Positions 1 through 7,401 of a stretch of DNA of 64,000 bases are shown here, piece after piece. A model generated the notes under the pieces. It saw only the letters and a list, made by a program, of their open reading frames with translations, did no database searches and was not told the origin of the DNA. Both the position numbers and the translations under genes were made by a program. The stretch is from JAMDEO01 sp963775295. GTDB taxonomy: Bacteria > Actinomycetota > Thermoleophilia > RBG-16-64-13. The first letter of the stretch is position 1. Each line of letters starts with the position of its first letter. The stretch covers positions 2,294,001 to 2,358,000 of the forward strand of contig CAVZIK010000006.1 of assembly GCA_963775295.1 (NCBI GenBank), read 5' to 3'.

Positions 1-546
1 GAGATGGTGACGCTCTGGGACGACGGCCTCGCATCGGGTGGACTCGCCACTAACCCGTTTGATGGGGAGGGCGTGCCGCAGCGCACTACCCTTCTCGTGG
101 AGAGCGGCATTCTGAAGAGCGTATTGCACGATACCTATACGGCCCGTAAAGAGCCCGGCAGGGCGCTTTCTACGGGTAATGCCGTGCGCGCTTCGTATCG
201 TGCGCTGCCGGCGGTCGGGGTGAGCAACCTGGTAATGCGCCCCGGCGAAGGAGAGACGAAAGACCTGCTGAAGAGGGTCGGATCCGGTTTGTATGTGGAG
301 AGTGTCGCCGGCCTCCACTCAGGCGTCAATCCGGTCACCGGGGAGATATCGGTGGGCGTGACTGGGCGGTTGATAGAAGGGGGCGAAACGGGCCGTCCCG
401 TGAGGGAAGTGACTATCGCCACCGATTTCATTTCGCTTCTGGGGTCGATTGCGGATTTGGCGGGTGACTGCAGATGGATCCCCTTGTACGGCAGCGTCAG
501 CACTCCCGCCATAGCGGTTCGAGGGGTGGCGGTGTCGGGTAAGTGA
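1..546 (+). CDS. TldD/PmbA family protein, C-terminal part (5' end outside window)
   Basis: Open from the left edge; about 181 residues are visible before the TGA at 546. The visible part matches the C-terminal domain of TldD/PmbA (TldE) proteins: a DDG...GG..T..FD.EG..... start, a central STGN stretch, a VxSVAGLHSGVNPVTGEISVG-like segment and a final TDF..LL..I. region. TldD/TldE form a metalloprotease-like pair that degrades unfolded or modified peptides; only one member is visible, so the partner may lie upstream. The zinc HExxxH motif would be in the missing half (if this is TldD). It ends 30 nt before pyrE. The family call is firm, the choice between TldD and PmbA less so (PmbA slightly favoured). 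Confidence 0.8.
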   Translation, partial: EMVTLWDDGLASGGLATNPFDGEGVPQRTTLLVESGILKSVLHDTYTARKEPGRALSTGNAVRASYRALPAVGVSNLVMRPGEGETKDLLKRVGSGLYVESVAGLHSGVNPVTGEISVGVTGRLIEGGETGRPVREVTIATDFISLLGSIADLAGDCRWIPLYGSVSTPAIAVRGVAVSGK

Positions 547-575
547 TCCAAATGGGCAGCTAGCTGGAGGGTGGA

Positions 576-1496
576 TTGGACAGAGAAGAGCTGGGGCGGT
601 TGTTGCTGGAGATTGCGTACCTCGAGGGCGATTTCGTCTTGAGATCGGGGAAGAGGAGTAAGTACTATCTGGACAAGTACCTTTTCGAGACAGAACCGCG
701 GGTACTTAGGGGCATAGTGCACGAGATGGCGATGATGATCCGCAACCAGCTGGCCGAGGGTGTGGATTATCGAAGGTTGGCGGCGCCGGAATTGGGTGGT
801 GTGGTTCTCGGGGCCGGTCTATCTCTGGAACTCGGGCTCCCGCTGGTTCTCGTGCGCAAGCAGTCGAAGGAGTACGGCACCGCTAGGCGCGTGGAAGGGC
901 GGTTGGTGCCGGGCGAGTCCGTGGCTGTTGTGGAGGACATCGTGACTTCTGGCGGAGCCGCGATCTCCGCGGTGGAAGCTCTCCGCGGGGCCGGTGCGGT
1001 GGTTGAAGACCTCTACTGTGTTGTCGACCGGCAAGAGGGGGGCGAGGAAGCGGCAAAAGCTGCGGGGCTGAGACTGCGTCCCTTGTTCACCTCTTCTGAG
1101 CTCGGTATCTTGCCAAGCCTTGATATTGGGGGTTTAGCCCTAAAGAAAGCGGAAAAGCGCTTGTGTGGGGCTTGTGAGATTTGCTACTGTGAAAATGTAC
1201 CGCGTGGACAAAGGGAGGTTACTGTGACCAAGGCCGAGTTTGTGGACAAGCTTGCAGCTAAAAGTGGTCTGACGAAGAAAGACGCGGCGGGCGTGGTTGA
1301 CGCGTTTGTCGAGGTGATCACCGATTCGCTCAAGAAGGGGGAGGACGTTCAGTTCACTGGGTTCGGCAAGTTCTATGTGCAGAAGCGTGAGGCCCGAGAA
1401 GGGATCAATCCCCAGACCAAAGCCAAGATCAAGATCCCCGCTAGCACCGTTCCGAAGTTCAGCGCGGGCCTGGCTCTCAAGACCGCCGTCAAGTAG
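576..1496 (+). CDS. pyrE: Orotate phosphoribosyltransferase, reading in frame into HU
   Basis: OPRTase makes OMP from orotate and PRPP in pyrimidine synthesis. The TTG start at 576 is set by GGAGG at 566-570. Residues about 1-195 form the PRTase: the PRPP-binding motif VVEDIVTSGG lies near residues 118-127 and a KQSKEYGTARR flexible-loop segment at 95-105. There is no stop after the expected PyrE end; the frame continues through a cysteine-rich joint (C197, C200, C203, C205) straight into a complete HU protein starting at codon 217, giving a 306-residue product if translated through. PyrE and its pathway partner pyrF flank the HU part. Whether cells make PyrE-HU, or the missing stop is a sequence error, cannot be decided here. 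The PyrE identity is certain. Confidence 0.85.
   Translation: MDREELGRLLLEIAYLEGDFVLRSGKRSKYYLDKYLFETEPRVLRGIVHEMAMMIRNQLAEGVDYRRLAAPELGGVVLGAGLSLELGLPLVLVRKQSKEYGTARRVEGRLVPGESVAVVEDIVTSGGAAISAVEALRGAGAVVEDLYCVVDRQEGGEEAAKAAGLRLRPLFTSSELGILPSLDIGGLALKKAEKRLCGACEICYCENVPRGQREVTVTKAEFVDKLAAKSGLTKKDAAGVVDAFVEVITDSLKKGEDVQFTGFGKFYVQKREAREGINPQTKAKIKIPASTVPKFSAGLALKTAVK
1161..1190 (+). promoter_or_regulatory. Candidate internal promoter for HU
   Basis: TTGTGT at 1161-1166 and TACTGT at 1185-1190 are separated by 18 nt and lie inside the end of the pyrE frame, about 34 nt before the HU GTG. With the strong ribosome site after it, this suggests HU can be expressed on its own. Fit to consensus is moderate only. 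Confidence 0.35.
1224..1496 (+). CDS. HU family DNA-binding protein (internal start within the pyrE frame)
   Basis: From the GTG at 1224 this codes a 90-residue HU, the normal family length. HU is an abundant dimeric nucleoid protein that bends DNA. Seen here: the N-terminal helical pair (TKAEFVDKLA...LTKKDAA), the GFGKF turn, and the DNA-contacting arm segment REGINPQTKAKIKIPAS ending in VPKFSAG. AAGGGAGG at 1211-1218 gives a textbook ribosome site 5 nt before the GTG, so independent translation is very likely. It is in the same frame as pyrE with no stop between, so a PyrE-HU fusion protein could also be made. A strong terminator follows directly, making HU the last gene of this transcript. 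Confidence 0.85.
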   Translation: MTKAEFVDKLAAKSGLTKKDAAGVVDAFVEVITDSLKKGEDVQFTGFGKFYVQKREAREGINPQTKAKIKIPASTVPKFSAGLALKTAVK

Positions 1497-1521
1497 CGGC
1501 TTCGTCGCCAAGTCAATTGTC

Positions 1522-1551
1522 GGGGCCGCTCAATGCGGCCCCTTCTTTTTT
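1522..1551 (+). terminator. Rho-independent terminator after pyrE-HU
   Basis: An 8-bp GC stem (GGGGCCGC, 1522-1529, with GCGGCCCC, 1535-1542), 5-nt loop, then TTCTTTTTT. It ends the HU transcript 23 nt before the pyrF ribosome site. Confidence 0.9.
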
Positions 1552-1573
1552 GGGCCCTTCTGGAGGTGGTCGT

Positions 1574-2479
1574 TTGAAGGATCAGAACTTCGCAGATCGG
1601 CTGTTGGATGCGATCGATCGGAAGAAATCCCATGTGGTGGTCGGCCTCGACCCCGACCTAGCACTTCTGCCTCCGGGGCTGAGGTCCGAATACTTCCTCG
1701 ACGGCACAGAACACCCGGACCGGGAGGCAGTAGCCGCGTGCTACCGCAAGTTTCTCGGGGCGATCGTCGGAGCGCTGGCCGACGATGCCGTGGCGGTCAA
1801 GCCGCAGATAGCCTATTTCGAGACGCTAGGGGCGGTCGGCTACGCCTTGTACGAAGAGGTGGTGAGACTTTCTCAGGAGGCGGGACTGCTCGTCATCGCC
1901 GACGTGAAGAGAGGAGACATCGGAAGCACCGCAGAGGCCTACGCTCGAGCCCACCTAGATCTTGCCGGAGCGGATGCTGTGACGGTCAACCCATATCTGG
2001 GGAGCGATGGTGTCGAGCCGTTCGTAAGAAGGACTCGATCGGCTGGGAAAGGCCTTTTCGTGCTGGTGAAGACCTCCAACCCCAGTTCTGCGGAGATCCA
2101 GGATTTGTCTCTGACGTCTGGGGATACGGTGTACGAACGGGTGGCTGATCTTGCGAGCTTGTGGGGGGCGGGGACAGAAGGGCTTAGAGGGTATCACTCG
2201 GTGGGTGCTGTGGTCGGAGGCACGTACCCGAGCCAGGGTGCGGCCCTCAGGATGCGCATGCCCGGCGTTCCGTTGCTCATTCCAGGGTACGGTGCTCAAG
2301 GCGCAAGAGCCGCCGATCTGAGAGGCATGTTCGACTCGGCCGGGACGGGCGCCGTGGTCAACTCCGCCAGGGCGATACTGTACGCATACCGCAAGCGAGG
2401 CGGGGACTGGCTGGACGCTGCAATTGCCGAAACCCGAGAGATGAAAGCGGCGCTCTGGGCGGCGGCGGGCCGTGTCTGA
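1574..2479 (+). CDS. pyrF: Orotidine-5'-phosphate decarboxylase, type 2
   Basis: Decarboxylates OMP to UMP, the last step of pyrimidine synthesis. The product is 301 residues, typical of the longer type 2 (mycobacterial-like) family. The catalytic motif DVKRGDIG lies near residues 110-117, preceded by the substrate-binding VVGLDPD near the N terminus and followed by VNPYLGSDG. The TTG start at 1574 is chosen because GGAGGTGG (1562-1569) precedes it; a longer in-frame extension to 1517 would begin inside the terminator and lacks a ribosome site. It lies directly after the pyrE-HU unit and overlaps the next small gene by 8 nt. Confidence 0.95.
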   Translation: MKDQNFADRLLDAIDRKKSHVVVGLDPDLALLPPGLRSEYFLDGTEHPDREAVAACYRKFLGAIVGALADDAVAVKPQIAYFETLGAVGYALYEEVVRLSQEAGLLVIADVKRGDIGSTAEAYARAHLDLAGADAVTVNPYLGSDGVEPFVRRTRSAGKGLFVLVKTSNPSSAEIQDLSLTSGDTVYERVADLASLWGAGTEGLRGYHSVGAVVGGTYPSQGAALRMRMPGVPLLIPGYGAQGARAADLRGMFDSAGTGAVVNSARAILYAYRKRGGDWLDAAIAETREMKAALWAAAGRV

Positions 2480-2675
2480 CAATTACTTCGACGAAGAACG
2501 GGGTCCTGGGGGCTCGTCGCGGCTGCGGGCTCTGGTCGTGCCCATGGCCGTTTTGATAGTTGTCGTAGCGGTGATCTGCGCCCTGGTGCTTGGCGGGGTG
2601 CTACAGGGTCACAGCGAGAGGGCCGCACCCGACGCTGCCCCTACCACAGTGCCGACGGTGGAGATCAATCCCTAG
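2472..2675 (+). CDS. Small single-pass membrane protein of unknown function
   Basis: A 67-residue protein from GTG at 2472, overlapping the pyrF stop (translation coupling). An acidic N terminus (about 22 residues, DEERGPGGSS) is followed by one strong transmembrane segment at about 23-45 (VVPMAVLIVVVAVICALVL) and a short Thr/Pro-rich tail. No family recognised. The overlap and clean membrane segment support a real gene, but nothing shows its job. Confidence 0.55.
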   Translation: MSDNYFDEERGPGGSSRLRALVVPMAVLIVVVAVICALVLGGVLQGHSERAAPDAAPTTVPTVEINP

Positions 2676-2690
2676 GTTTCAGGCAGAGCC

Positions 2691-3449
2691 TTACTTGGGA
2701 GTCCACGTGCTCCCGCGCCGCAACTGTTGATACATGAAGATGAAGATCAGGTCGCTGATCAGCACCAGAAACGCCGTGACAAGCAATTGGCTGACGGGCA
2801 AGAGGATGAAGATGCCTTCAGCCGTTCGGTAGTAGGAGTCGTAAAGCCGGTCGACCCCATAGTAGATGAATTGGATCACGAGAACGACCAAGGCGACCAG
2901 CAACCACCGGCGGCGCACCAACTGCGTACTCCTGCGAAGCGCTGAAATGAATGGAAGCTGCTCGAAGACTATGAGGTAGTCGGTGAACACTATGAGCACA
3001 GCCACGACGAAGAGGACGAAATTGACGACCTCGACCAGGATGGTGGTATTCGGAACGGCTTGGGGCAGCAGCCACAGAACGGCGTTGCTCATGAGATAGA
3101 ACACGGTCAGACGGACGGCCTCGTCTCGTCCTCGGGGAGCTCTGGGATAGCCCATCCCGGCGATAGCCCGAAAGTAGGGCGCCCGAATCATCGCAGCGAG
3201 GCCGCACACGGCAAGACCCGCAAGGACAGCCACCGCCAAGGCCGGAGACCAAGACCATCTGGAGATGAAGTGGTCGTGGACGTAATCCCAGCGATAGAAG
3301 TTCGCCGAGAAGAAGCCGTTCCACGACAGGGTGCCCCCGCCGGCGGCGTAGACGGCGAAGAAGGCCATCGCGTTGATGATCCCCAGCACCAGCGGATAGA
3401 GGATCAGCCATTGCTTGCGGACAAGCCGCTCCCAGGCTCGGCGTAGCAC
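2691..3449 (-). CDS. Multi-pass integral membrane protein, function unknown
   Basis: About 250 residues with roughly six hydrophobic segments, including LILYPLVLGIINAMAFF near the start and LVALVVLVIQFIYYG and LLVTAFLVLISDLIFIFM near the end; charged loops contain RRSTQLVRRRW. It resembles the loosely defined membrane proteins with a glycerophosphoryl-diesterase-like membrane domain, but no catalytic motif is visible. The start is uncertain: GGGGAGG (3466-3472) sits 16 nt before the GTG at 3449, but only 7 nt before an ATC codon at 3458. An extended -10 (TGCTATACT) lies at 3495-3503 on this strand, so the longer frame up to 3551 is unlikely. Divergent from the carboxypeptidase gene. Confidence 0.6.
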   Translation of the reverse strand: MLRRAWERLVRKQWLILYPLVLGIINAMAFFAVYAAGGGTLSWNGFFSANFYRWDYVHDHFISRWSWSPALAVAVLAGLAVCGLAAMIRAPYFRAIAGMGYPRAPRGRDEAVRLTVFYLMSNAVLWLLPQAVPNTTILVEVVNFVLFVVAVLIVFTDYLIVFEQLPFISALRRSTQLVRRRWLLVALVVLVIQFIYYGVDRLYDSYYRTAEGIFILLPVSQLLVTAFLVLISDLIFIFMYQQLRRGSTWTPK

Positions 3450-3494
3450 CTCGGCGATCGTCGTACCTCCCCACGAGTAGCGGCTACGCGCGGC

Positions 3495-3503
3495 AGTATA
3501 GCA
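3495..3503 (-). promoter_or_regulatory. Extended -10 promoter of the membrane protein gene
   Basis: Reads TGCTATACT on the minus strand, a TG-n-TATACT extended -10 with no good -35 at 17 nt. The same nonamer drives the divergent gene on the other strand 50 bp away. Confidence 0.5.
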
Positions 3504-3550
3504 TTGGGCCGGAGAGCCCCGGGGAGCTTGGTTTAGCGCATAGAGCCCCA

Positions 3551-3559
3551 TGCTATACT
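3551..3559 (+). promoter_or_regulatory. Extended -10 promoter giving a leaderless carboxypeptidase mRNA
   Basis: TGCTATACT at 3551-3559; the hexamer ends 7 nt before the ATG at 3567, so transcription should begin at or next to the start codon. No Shine-Dalgarno sequence lies between, as expected for a leaderless transcript. Confidence 0.6.
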
Positions 3560-3566
3560 CCCGCCC

Positions 3567-4883
3567 ATGAAGCGCGTAAGAACGAGACTAGGGTGGGCCG
3601 TACCGATCCTGGTCTTAGTCGCCGTGGTGGTGATGTTGTCGGCTTTGGTCGGCACAGCAGGCGGCGCGACCACAACTCTCTCGACCACTTCCGCCACGCT
3701 TCCGGCCGGTAGTCTGCCGGAAGGCTCCGCCACACCTGCGGCCGGCACATCGAGTGGGGGCTCCACTGAGGTCTTCAACGTCAAGGCCTCGGATCTGGGC
3801 GATTTCACCGGCAAGGCCCCCAGTCTCACCTCGCCGGCCGCGATTGTGCTGAATATGAGCACTGGTCGCGTCCTCTATTCGAAAAAAGCGGACGTTCGGA
3901 GGCCGATGGCTTCGACGACCAAGATCATGACGGCCGTCCTCACCCTGGAAACGGTGCCTCTCGATCAGCAGGTCACCATCTCCCAGACGGCGGCACAAAC
4001 GCCCGAGGTGAAGAGCTTCCTCAAAAAGGGTGACGTGCTCACCGTCGAACAGTTGTTGTACTCGATGCTCGTGCACAGTTCGAATGCGTCGGCAGTAGCT
4101 CTCGCCGAGGCCGTGGCAGGCAGCTCCGATGCGTTCGCGGAGCGCATGAACGCAAAAGCGGCCGAACTCGGCATGGAGGACACCCACTTCATCAACCCAA
4201 ACGGCCTGGATGCCACGGGGCACTACTCCACTCCTTCCGACATGGCCAAACTCGGGCTGTACGCCATGAAGATCGCGGAGTTCCGCAAGATCGTGAGCAC
4301 GAAGAACTACACTCTGGACATCCCGGGACACAGTCAGTCCTTGACGTTCGAGAACACCAACAAGCTGATGGTGCGATCCAACTGGGTTGTGGGCGTCAAG
4401 ACCGGCCTCACCCCGAAGGCCGACCAATGCCTCGTCGCCGCCGGTACAAAGAACGGCGTGTCTATCTTAAGCGTTGTCCTGGGCCAGCCGTCAACCTCCG
4501 TGTGTTGGGACGAGAGCGAGGCCTTGCTGGAGTATGGTTTGTCCCAATACAAGCATGTGCAGTTGCTTCCGGCCGGGGTCGCTGTGGCCGAAGCTGGAGT
4601 ACCGTACCAACTCGATGGCAAGATCCGCCTTGTGACCCAGCGAAAGCTCGAGATGGACCTGTATAAAGACGACGACGTCACCGCGTCGGTACACCTCGAC
4701 AAGCAGTTGACGCTGCCGGTGCAGGCAGGGGAGACCTATGGACGGGTAGTTCTTACTATCGGCGACAAGACGGTGGGCTCAGTCGATCTGGTAGCCGACA
4801 AGTCATACCCCCAGATCACTCTGGGCACGAAGATGGCCTACGCGTGGCATCGTTTCGGGCGCTGGGTCGGAAGGGTGTTTTAG
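3567..4883 (+). CDS. D-alanyl-D-alanine carboxypeptidase (peptidase S11, PBP5/DacA type)
   Basis: Trims the terminal D-Ala from peptidoglycan pentapeptides outside the cell. 438 residues. A signal/anchor segment at about 7-28 is followed by a Thr/Ser/Ala-rich linker. All penicillin-binding motifs are present: S116-T-T-K119 (SxxK), S171-S-N173 (SxN) and K278-T-G280 (KTG). After about residue 330 comes a beta-rich C-terminal region (PBP5 C-domain-like) and a C-terminal basic/aromatic tail (AWHRFGRWVGRVF) that may be an amphipathic membrane anchor. The start ATG has no ribosome site; it appears leaderless. The next gene starts 21 nt later. Confidence 0.92.
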   Translation: MKRVRTRLGWAVPILVLVAVVVMLSALVGTAGGATTTLSTTSATLPAGSLPEGSATPAAGTSSGGSTEVFNVKASDLGDFTGKAPSLTSPAAIVLNMSTGRVLYSKKADVRRPMASTTKIMTAVLTLETVPLDQQVTISQTAAQTPEVKSFLKKGDVLTVEQLLYSMLVHSSNASAVALAEAVAGSSDAFAERMNAKAAELGMEDTHFINPNGLDATGHYSTPSDMAKLGLYAMKIAEFRKIVSTKNYTLDIPGHSQSLTFENTNKLMVRSNWVVGVKTGLTPKADQCLVAAGTKNGVSILSVVLGQPSTSVCWDESEALLEYGLSQYKHVQLLPAGVAVAEAGVPYQLDGKIRLVTQRKLEMDLYKDDDVTASVHLDKQLTLPVQAGETYGRVVLTIGDKTVGSVDLVADKSYPQITLGTKMAYAWHRFGRWVGRVF

Positions 4884-4904
4884 GAAGATGGGTGGAGAAC
4901 GGCA

Positions 4905-5855
4905 GTGATACTTACAGTGACTCTGAACCCAGCACTAGACCGGACCATGACGGTGCCCAACTTCCAAGTCGGCTTTCGTCACCGAGCTACCGACACCGTT
5001 GTTCTGCCGGGCGGCAAAGGCATCAATGTCGCCCGGGCTGCGAAGATCCTCGGTCGTCCCGTAATCGCGACGGGTTTCATAGGCGGCCGCAAGGGTGACC
5101 AGATAGTCGCCGACCTCAACGAGGAAGGTATCCTCTCCGACTTCGTGCGTATAGATGGAGAGTCCCGAACCTATACCGCAGTGGTGGACTCAGCGACGGG
5201 AGTGGTCACCGAGATCAACGAACACGGTCCTGGCATCAGGCCGGACGAGTTCGAAAAGATCTATGACAAGCTGGATTACCTGGGCAAGGCCGCGGATATC
5301 GTTGTGCTCGCGGGCAGTCTGCCGCGGGATCTGGAGGACGACTGCTATGCCAAGATGATCCAGCGCCTTCGCCGCCACGACGTCAAAATCATCTTCTACA
5401 CGTACGGAGATCCCTTGAAGGTGGGCATCAAGGCCGGACCCGACCTGATCTTCCCAAAACTCATCGATGCTGAGAGAGTGATCGGCTACGAGTTCAACGA
5501 CACTAATGACGAGGTTCAGGCGGCCCAGCGCCTGTGCTCTATGGGCGCCGGCAACACAATTATCACGTCTCGGTACAGGTGCGTGGCTCATTTGGCCGAC
5601 GCCACCGGCATGCATACCTACATCGCCACGGCGCCGCCGGTGGAAGTACTCTCGCCGATGGGCTGGGGAGACGCACTCGTGGGCGGCTACAGCGTCCGGA
5701 TGCTTGAGGGCGACTCTCCCACGGAGTGTCTGCGTTTCGGTTTGGGATGCGGAGCGGCTAACCTGACTCATTATGGCGCGGGGGTGTTCTCCGCGGGCGA
5801 GGCGGCCGAATTAGCAAAACGGGTAGATCTACAGGAGGTGCCTGCTGAAAAGTAA
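4905..5855 (+). CDS. PfkB-family sugar kinase (1-phosphofructokinase/tagatose-6-phosphate kinase type)
   Basis: Phosphorylates a sugar or sugar phosphate with ATP; the N-terminal VTLNPALDRT and the GGKGINVARA motif (about residues 38-47) are characteristic of the 1-phosphofructokinase/tagatose-6-P kinase branch. 316 residues, normal length. The catalytic loop, normally GAGD, reads G253-W-G-D256: the aspartate base is kept but the alanine is a tryptophan. It starts with GTG at 4905, and its stop overlaps the region where guaA translation begins, so the two are probably cotranscribed. No phosphotransferase or transporter gene lies nearby to show the substrate. Confidence 0.85.
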   Translation: MILTVTLNPALDRTMTVPNFQVGFRHRATDTVVLPGGKGINVARAAKILGRPVIATGFIGGRKGDQIVADLNEEGILSDFVRIDGESRTYTAVVDSATGVVTEINEHGPGIRPDEFEKIYDKLDYLGKAADIVVLAGSLPRDLEDDCYAKMIQRLRRHDVKIIFYTYGDPLKVGIKAGPDLIFPKLIDAERVIGYEFNDTNDEVQAAQRLCSMGAGNTIITSRYRCVAHLADATGMHTYIATAPPVEVLSPMGWGDALVGGYSVRMLEGDSPTECLRFGLGCGAANLTHYGAGVFSAGEAAELAKRVDLQEVPAEK

Positions 5856-5880
5856 GGCCGAGGTCTTCAGGAAGGTTCTG

Positions 5881-7392
5881 GTGCTCGATTTTGGAGCCCA
5901 GTATGCCCAACTCATAGCGCGGCGAGTCCGCGAATGCCGAGTCTATTCGGAACTTATTCCCTACAACACTCCGCTGGAGGATATCAAAGCCGCCAATCCC
6001 GCCGGCTTGATCCTCTCCGGAGGCCCCAGGAGCGTCAACGATGCTAATGCACCCATGCCCGACCCAGGTATCTTCGATCTGGGGGTCCCGGTCCTGGGAA
6101 TCTGTTACGGGTTGCAGTTGATCGCGAAGCTTCGCGGGGGCCGGGTAGCTCGAACCGAACTGGCCGAATATGGGGGCACTGCCGTCTCCGTCGTGGAACA
6201 GGGACCGCTGTTCACGGGCGTGCCTGCAGATATGTCCTGCTGGATGAGCCACGGCGACTCCGTGGTCGAGATCCCGGCCGGGTTCCGCGTCACCGCCGCG
6301 AGCAAGGGGTTGCCGGTGGCAGCCATGGAAGACCGAGCGGCCGGGCTTTATGGAGTACAGTTCCACCCCGAGGTGCGCCATACGACCTTTGGTCAGGAGA
6401 TTCTGAAGAACTTCCTCTACAAGGTTTGTGACATCGCGCCCACATGGACGCCGGTGTCCATCATCGAGGAAGCGGTCGCGCGGATCCAGGCACAGGTGGG
6501 CAAGGGGAGCATAGTTTGCGGGCTTTCCGGCGGCGTGGACTCGGCGGTGGCCGCACTTCTGACGTACCGAGCCGTGGGCGATCAACTCACCTGCATCTTC
6601 GTGGACCACGGGTTCATGCGGAAGAACGAGGGCGAGCAGGTGGAGAACACGTTCCGCCGACACTTCCACGTCCCTCTCATCCATGTTCGTGCTCAAGAGC
6701 GTTTCCTGGGGAAACTCGTCGGCGTCACTGAGCCGGAGCGAAAGCGGAAGATCATCGGAGAAGAGTTCATCCGAACGTTCGAGGAGGAGTCGCGCAAACT
6801 TGGCAAGGCGGCTTTTCTCGTTCAGGGCACGCTTTATCCAGACGTCATCGAGTCCGGCACTCGGGACGCGGCCAAGATCAAATCGCACCACAACGTGGGC
6901 GGTCTACCCGAGGACATCGACTTCGATCTGGTGGAACCACTACGCATGCTCTTCAAGGACGAGGTGCGTGTGGTCGGAGAAGAGCTCGGCCTGCCCGAGG
7001 ACCTGGTCTGGCGACAGCCGTTCCCGGGTCCCGGGTTGGCAATCCGAATAATTGGGGAGGTTACCGAGGAGAGGCTGCGCATCCTGCGCGAAGCCGATGC
7101 GGTCTTGTTGGAGGAGATTAAGAACGCAGGTTACTACCGACAGGTCTGGCAGTCGTTCGCAGTCCTTCCGGCTATCCGTAGCGTGGGGGTCATGGGCGAC
7201 GAGCGCACTTACGCGTACCCCGTAGTGGTCCGCGCAGTCACCTCGGACGACGCGATGACGGCAGATTGGGCCCGTCTCCCGTACGACCTCCTGGAGCGTA
7301 TTTCCAGTCGCATCATCAATGAGGTTTCCGGAGTCAACCGGGTCGTTCTCGACATTTCCAGCAAGCCGCCGTCCACCATCGAATGGGAGTAG
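5881..7392 (+). CDS. guaA: GMP synthase (glutamine-hydrolysing)
   Basis: Converts XMP to GMP using glutamine and ATP. Order of domains: class I glutamine amidotransferase (nucleophile C75 in GICYGLQL, His/Glu in FHPEV), ATP pyrophosphatase with the P-loop SGGVDSA, and the C-terminal dimerisation/XMP domain ending in KPPSTIEWE. The start is debatable. GTG 5881 has AGGAAGG 5 nt before it but removes part of the first beta strand (KVLVLDFG). A better RBS, AGGAGGTG at 5833-5840, sits 4 nt before an in-frame CTG at 5845, which would give LKSKAEVFRKVLVLDFG and a 515-residue protein of normal shape. The upstream kinase overlaps that region. Confidence 0.95.
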   Translation: MLDFGAQYAQLIARRVRECRVYSELIPYNTPLEDIKAANPAGLILSGGPRSVNDANAPMPDPGIFDLGVPVLGICYGLQLIAKLRGGRVARTELAEYGGTAVSVVEQGPLFTGVPADMSCWMSHGDSVVEIPAGFRVTAASKGLPVAAMEDRAAGLYGVQFHPEVRHTTFGQEILKNFLYKVCDIAPTWTPVSIIEEAVARIQAQVGKGSIVCGLSGGVDSAVAALLTYRAVGDQLTCIFVDHGFMRKNEGEQVENTFRRHFHVPLIHVRAQERFLGKLVGVTEPERKRKIIGEEFIRTFEEESRKLGKAAFLVQGTLYPDVIESGTRDAAKIKSHHNVGGLPEDIDFDLVEPLRMLFKDEVRVVGEELGLPEDLVWRQPFPGPGLAIRIIGEVTEERLRILREADAVLLEEIKNAGYYRQVWQSFAVLPAIRSVGVMGDERTYAYPVVVRAVTSDDAMTADWARLPYDLLERISSRIINEVSGVNRVVLDISSKPPSTIEWE

Positions 7393-7401
7393 GTTAGACA
7401 C

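Noticed and set aside
5758..6891. 377-codon open frame antisense to guaA
   Set aside because: High-GC shadow of a strongly conserved gene; no ribosome site and no recognisable family.
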